A DNA stretch of 64,000 bases. Source: Lineus longissimus. Lineage: Eukaryota > Nemertea > Pilidiophora > Heteronemertea > Lineidae. The notes under the pieces are model-generated. The model did not search any database. It saw only the letters and a program-made list of their open reading frames with translations, and was not told the origin of the DNA. Of this stretch, positions 59,193 through 64,000 are shown in pieces (within the stretch, counting starts at the first letter, position 1; every line of letters begins with the position of its first letter). The DNA is taken from contig NC_088325.1 of NCBI RefSeq assembly GCF_910592395.1, positions 2,511,501-2,575,500 on the forward strand, written 5' to 3'. The translations under genes were made by a program, and so were the position numbers.

Positions 59193-60397
59193 TTGCTATC
59201 GTTGAGAAACCAGCTACAGTCTTGCAAGGGAGTTATGGCAGCTTTTCTCACTCTGATCATCTCTGTGATTATCGGCGTGATGGTTTGGATATCGTTGCCA
59301 TGTTCGTTTGCATAGAAGGCACAGAAGTTGAGCATCCCCTGGAACTCTGGGTTTAGGCTAGATAGCAGAGCGACATCATAAACAACAGATGCGGCATGAC
59401 ATCTACACTACTAAATCTATAGACTTCCAAGGAAATCACGGCAACCGTGCGCACTGTCTCTTTGAAACTTCACCCAATCTTTCACTACCTTTCCGTTCAC
59501 AAAATGATTGATTTTCAGTCTAAACATTTGCCGGGAATGTGGACTTTTTAGCGATTTTATTCAGGAATTTTGTCTGATCTAAAACTCACGGAAATTGCCG
59601 GACATTGCCGAAGTTGACCGTTTCGTGTTGATGACGTCATCAGAAGCGAACAAAGTGACAGACCAGTGAAGAGCAGTCAATTTGCAACTTTCGCCCTGCC
59701 ATCTGTTGGGACTTCGGGAACCAAAATGTGTTGATGACGTCATCAGCGAACAAAGTTACAGACCAGTGAGGAACAGTCAATTTGCAAAGTGTCAATGGCG
59801 AGTTGTCCATGTTGTCCGGCGAGTTTTGCACCTGTTTTTGGTCAACTCAACAACTTTTCTTATTCAAGTAATTTGATACTTTCCACCAGTGTTGTTGTCT
59901 GAGCTGCCTGTTCTATTTTCAAGCAACATGTTGTCACTCCAGGTGCATCACCTTCCACTTTCTGATCAGTGTTTTCAACAGCATTGAGGGGAAAACAAGC
60001 ATTTCTACATTCTGGGTGGGTTGTAATGTAAAAACTTGACCTAGGTCTATATTGTAAATTAACTTGGGGCGTATTTTTGTTCAAGTTGGAAATTTTTATG
60101 GCGTTTGCATTTTAGGTTTGGTGTATAAAACAGGCACTCGAATTGTGTAATATGCTGTAACCCAACCTTTAGCGCCCTCCTTGCTAAAGAGAGGCCAGTA
60201 AACGAGTAATTTTGATCTGGACTCTCTTTCCCACTGAATCTTTAGGAAGTGTTGTGGAGAATTCATGTTTAGTCTGGACGACACAGCAAGTTTAGTTCTC
60301 CAAGTAGCTCCACCCGACATCTGGTGTTATCATATCTTGCTGAAGAAAAATTGTTAATGTGGTTGTGGCTTAAGCCATACCACGGGTAACTTTACTA
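59193..60397. other. Intergenic, with a short direct duplication
   Basis: GTGTTGATGACGTCATCAG and the following ~70 bases occur at 59625 and 59728 (103-base period). Otherwise nothing recognised. Confidence 0.5.
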
Positions 60398-60826
60398 GTG
60401 CTGTATAATGATCTGCGCAGGAACCCCACGCAAAAGAACAATCTCTCAATTTATTTATTTACAAACTATTTACAATCTATTTACAAACAATTCAAATCAT
60501 ATTTTACATGTGAAAGTTGTCTATCAATGATACTTCCGGTCATTGATAGAATACACTTAACTAGATTTAGGATAAGCGACCACAAATTACAAATTGAGTC
60601 TGGCAGATACACGGGCATCCCAATTGGTGAAAGACTGTGCCCCCACTGGAATCAAGTTGAAACGGAGATCCATTTCCTTTTTGAATGTAATCTTTTGAAA
60701 CGTCTACGGACTAGACTCAACTTACCTCACTATAATCTTCCCAATGACTTAAAATTGATAAAAATAATGTCGTCAACTGATTTTCGTCTCACGTCATCAT
60801 TGGGACATTTTGTTACCAAATCTTAG
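60398..60826 (+). mobile_element. LINE C-terminal fragment, opposite orientation
   Basis: Encodes RFRISDHKLQIESGRYTGIP, then ERLCPHW, VETEIHFLFEC: the conserved end of LINE ORF2 with the zinc-knuckle spacing (C-x2-[C to W]...H-x4-C); the second Cys has become Trp. A different family from the copy at 58-59 kb. Confidence 0.7.
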
Positions 60827-61187
60827 CGTTTGCTATTGAAGACGTTCAAAACTTGACACACATTCGCAAAAAGTGGCGATCAGAAGTAAAATCTCACAAA
60901 AGTAACACTTGACACTTGCGTGGCCAGTAATTTACCACATCAAACTTATGTTACAGTTAGTACCGGTGCGGTACACAGATAAGTCACAAATGGACATCAC
61001 AAAGTTGAACACACTCTTGAACTAGGGCGACAAACTTTCGCCCGAAATTGCAGTGCAGTGTAGTGCATGTATGAACACGTGCCGTTTATAAAATACAACA
61101 TTACAAAACGTACAGGAAATGTACATGAAAAAAGCACGTGGGTACGGGATATGATGGCGGTGAAACATTTGGGAAAATCGATCTTGG

Positions 61188-61210
61188 TTCCCGGCCGAGC
61201 CCCCAATTTG
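61188..61210 (-). mobile_element. Probable LTR end and tRNA-type primer-binding site
   Basis: On the minus strand: CGTAACA (LTR end in CA), AAT, then TGGGGGCTCGGCCGGGAA. The 18 bases differ from the classic tRNA-Pro primer-binding site (TGGGGGCTCGTCCGGGA) at one base. A TATA-like TTATATACA lies upstream on the same strand near 62470, as expected for an LTR promoter. The opposite LTR and gag/pol were not found, so this is a fragment. Confidence 0.45.
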
Positions 61211-63060
61211 TTACGATAGGTCTTAGTCAATCACACAAAACGTAACTCAAAATGAACTACACAAGTCCATTGCACAAATGAACACAAGATCGATTCAAAG
61301 AACTACCGATAAGTGTATTTAAAACTGGTACAAAAACTATTATAGAGAATTTACATCTTTTGACAGTAACGCCATCTTACCCGACGACTTGCGTCGTCTC
61401 CAACCAATTCCTAACCGGCCGGGATGACCGAAGACAACCGAAGGAGGTCACAATACGTGTAGTCCAAGTTCAATATTGTCATTGCGACGAGTTGTAAATG
61501 CTTATACATTTACAAACTTTCAAAAAAAGACTTCTTAAAAAAAGCTTACACATTTTAAAATAATAATTTGCCAGAAGATACAAAACCTTCATAAATCGTC
61601 AGAAAGGTTTTTATGACAAGAAATATGAGTCCTCAAATGAACAACGTTTCCAGGGAAACCGACCGGCTCCACCTGTTCGACCAACTATGATTTGCAAAAT
61701 GCATGGCCGTACAAATTTAATGTCAACAAGTTCACTCAAAACGTTGTAAAATAATGACTTTATCCAATGGCCTCTTTCGGTAAAAAAACTCCTAATTACA
61801 TTAGAACCTCTTGGTAATATCCATGGAAATTAGCTGAGTTAATAGACTTTTGCCGTGCACATCAATCGTGCCGGCTGAATCATATTAATAGATACTATTA
61901 ACATTGTGGCGGTGTAGTTCCCGTTGTTTGCTCTCTCACTTCACACCATGTCAGTCAGTTTTAAAAGTGCGGGAGGGCGTGCGGTAAGGAAAATGGCCAA
62001 ACTGACGTCATCACCCCGGTTATTCAGATCTCAAAACAGACGGGCAACACCCATTCTGAACTGAGTTGCTGATGCCCGATTTTAAATGCACCCAGCAAAG
62101 ATTTTTCAACAAAGCGCCAGAAAATCTCTATAAATGTCTAGAAAGCACCTGACCACGAACGAATAATGACGGATCTCCCAACATTAACCAAGAGATTGAC
62201 ATCTGACACATATAATTTGATTCAGTAAGGTAGATTTAGGTAAAAAGCAAGCTGGCATTCAAAGACCGATAAAGACGACTTTGTTTACATTTAATTCGGG
62301 CGAAACCATGGTCATGTTAATAACTCTAAATTAGCAAATAGGCTGAATGAGTAATGAATGCATTCCAATTTTTCCTAAATCCAAATGCAAGCATTGAAAT
62401 TACGAGATACAATGGTTTCTTGCAGTATAAGAGGATTTATGAGACTTCATAGAACGTTTTCCATTGGGTGTATATAAATAATGACCCGATCGACTGTATG
62501 TGACTGTCTATGATTCTGCAGAAAACTAGGCTAGACCTAAAGTATACTCTAGTCCAGGTAACCTCGACCCTATCCGCTGCAAAGCAGAGGGTCGAGGAAG
62601 CCTCGTTGGTTTACCCGAGGTGAACCATGCATTGTCAGTGCTTACAGTGGATGCACTGTCATACCAAGCGCTCTGGTATTGCAGATTATTCACTTGGATC
62701 GAGGTTACCCATCCTACAGAAAAACACGAGGCCGGACACTGGAATTTTACGCCGCCAAATCGAGTTGATGACGAGTTCATTACCGTCGAGTACTCGTCTC
62801 TGTAATGAGTGAATGGAGGAGACTGGTGAAAGAGTCTAAGAATAATGTAGAACGGAAGAAAACTGAAATCACAAAATTTGATGAATATTTATAGATTTTC
62901 AATTTTGACCGACAGCCCCAATTCCTCAATCTATCATGTGCCACCTCCAATTCCCTATGGCGCAGTTGGCATCTTTATCTTTCAGTTGGCACTATCAAGA
63001 CCAACTCATACCAGTTCGCCCACACCAGTCTCCCCGGAAGAAACCTCTCGAAGTGTTTTG
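61211..63060. other. Possible LTR body and unassigned DNA
   Basis: If the preceding feature is an LTR end, its body lies here on the minus strand; its other boundary is not clear. A hairpin CCTCGACCC / GGGTCGAGG sits at about 62566-62600. Confidence 0.3.
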
Positions 63061-64000
63061 CTAACCAACTGGCGTAAACCGCCTAGCGTATTTTATTGTC
63101 TCCTTGCTCTGTCCTTTACCCATATCTTTAATTGTCAGTACGGGTGATAATAGAACGCTATTAGGTAGCAGTCCTATTGTGCGTCCTTTTCGATATTTAC
63201 TTCGTTTCGACGTTATCCCAATATGGCAATTTCTGAGCAAAACTTTGGTCACCTTATTAATCTTTGTAACAATTTTCAAAGGAGCCAGAGGAGAGCATAT
63301 GTCTCTCATAAATGTTACACTGAGAAGTAAGTTTTTGCTTTTATGTGAAAATAAAAGCGTTGATGCCTTTCGATAGTTCGAAAAGTGGCAAAAATATTTA
63401 TACGGGACCGACAAAATTTCCAACCGCATTCTCGGTTTAGGGAAGACACGATAGAGTGCAGGGTATCCATTCTTTATCCTTTTATAGAATATGGTATGAT
63501 CTTGTCGACTGACGAAATAACGTCCGTGGGCAATGCGTTCAAATGTTTGCCAATTATTCAGTTCTGAAATCGCATTCTGGCCGCGTATCCAAGTTATATT
63601 AAATATGGAGAGAAAAGGACGACGATAGCTTCCTTTGACAGTGCCATATATTACAAATATGTTTTTCAAGCCAATCGGCACGCAAAGAATACAATATTTA
63701 GTTGAACATGGGTGATGACGAGGTAGGATTATTATGTCAAAATGACGAGTTGATATCTCAAACAACTTAAGTACAACCGGTTTGTATCCACTTTTCCGGC
63801 GCACGTAGCAGAGCAGCCATAATTTTCCGATGCGAATATATCCAAACATCAAACGAAAACGAGAGGAAACAGACACATTATGAACGAGTGCGTAAACATC
63901 CCTTCGTTCAGGTTGGTAGACAAGTATATTTCTTAAGGCATGAACATGTCCTTTATTATCTCGATGAACAAATAGTATGGAATTAGAATTGTCGTCAAAC
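63061..64000 (-). CDS. Gene G (partial): propeller-like protein related to D1/D2
   Basis: The frame is open from the window edge (64000) to a stop at 63061-63063: over 310 codons, with no need for a start inside. Segment order matches the 352-residue part of D1/D2: FDDNSNSILFV with YDSSSGYLIIS, NILVYQPERRDVYALVHN with TVRCYHQTKANFRLLHLF, FDIIILPRHHPC with TTLVLPSSDPC, NIFVIYGTVKG with DVLLIICSRGS. Identity is low but the hydrophobic pattern and the HPC/DPC motif agree. Upstream exons, perhaps a PAN domain, would lie outside the window. Confidence 0.5.
   Translation of the reverse strand, partial: FDDNSNSILFVHRDNKGHVHALRNILVYQPERRDVYALVHNVSVSSRFRLMFGYIRIGKLWLLCYVRRKSGYKPVVLKLFEISTRHFDIIILPRHHPCSTKYCILCVPIGLKNIFVIYGTVKGSYRRPFLSIFNITWIRGQNAISELNNWQTFERIAHGRYFVSRQDHTIFYKRIKNGYPALYRVFPKPRMRLEILSVPYKYFCHFSNYRKASTLLFSHKSKNLLLSVTFMRDICSPLAPLKIVTKINKVTKVLLRNCHIGITSKRSKYRKGRTIGLLPNSVLLSPVLTIKDMGKGQSKETIKYARRFTPVG

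Noticed and set aside
62526-62805. Overlapping plus and minus frames around 62.6 kb, the plus one reading NLDPIRCKAEG to EYSSL
   Set aside because: Both strands are open, the segment contains a hairpin, and no domain or firm splice sites could be assigned.

Overview
This is eukaryotic (animal) genomic DNA. Genes are split into short exons with GT..AG introns, and the coding content is typical of extracellular or immune-type receptors of a marine invertebrate: immunoglobulin (Ig), fibronectin III (FN3), PAN/Apple and laminin-G-like domains. Transposon debris makes up much of the rest. I cannot name the species; a cephalochordate, an ambulacrarian or a lophotrochozoan would all fit.

Layout. 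(1) 0-16 kb, plus strand: an Ig receptor gene (gene A) with a signal-peptide exon, a V-type Ig exon, five almost identical symmetric phase-1 I-set Ig exons carried on 2.28-2.69 kb tandem repeat units, a transmembrane (TM) exon and a shortened cytoplasmic exon. (2) 14.9-24.4 kb and 26.2-35.7 kb: two copies of a 9.5 kb segmental duplication. Each holds the receptor tail exon (plus strand), a small secreted laminin-G/PAN protein gene (C1, C2; minus strand) and a PAN plus propeller-like protein gene (D1, D2; minus strand). The left breakpoint lies inside the last intron of gene A, so the second tail exon is an orphan. Simple repeats fill the 1.8 kb between the copies. (3) 36.8-38.8 kb, minus strand: a broken relative of the Ig receptor (gene E) with a frameshifted Ig exon and a TM exon split by an insertion. 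(4) 38.8-44.5 kb: no supported gene; inverted-repeat elements, including a perfect 100-bp palindrome. (5) 44.5-51.85 kb, plus strand: gene F, the fullest version of the receptor: signal peptide, V, I-set, atypical Ig, two FN3 modules, TM and a 349-codon tyrosine-rich tail with an ITIM-like motif. It carries a one-base frameshift in the second Ig exon. (6) 52-62.5 kb: repeat-rich DNA with fold-back elements, tandem duplications, two decayed LINE reverse-transcriptase 3' ends and a probable LTR/primer-binding-site remnant. (7) 62.9-64 kb, minus strand: the 3' part of gene G, which appears to be a diverged relative of the D proteins and runs off the window.

How the genes may work together: A, E and F are paralogous cell-surface receptors. 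The phase-1 exon design lets Ig modules be duplicated, skipped or shuffled without breaking frame. Tyrosine motifs in the tails suggest SH2-dependent, possibly inhibitory, signalling. The interleaved secreted PAN proteins (C, D, G) could be extracellular recognition proteins; a functional link to the receptors is only inferred from proximity and co-duplication. All gene models are read from splice signals and homology between copies inside the window, without transcript evidence.
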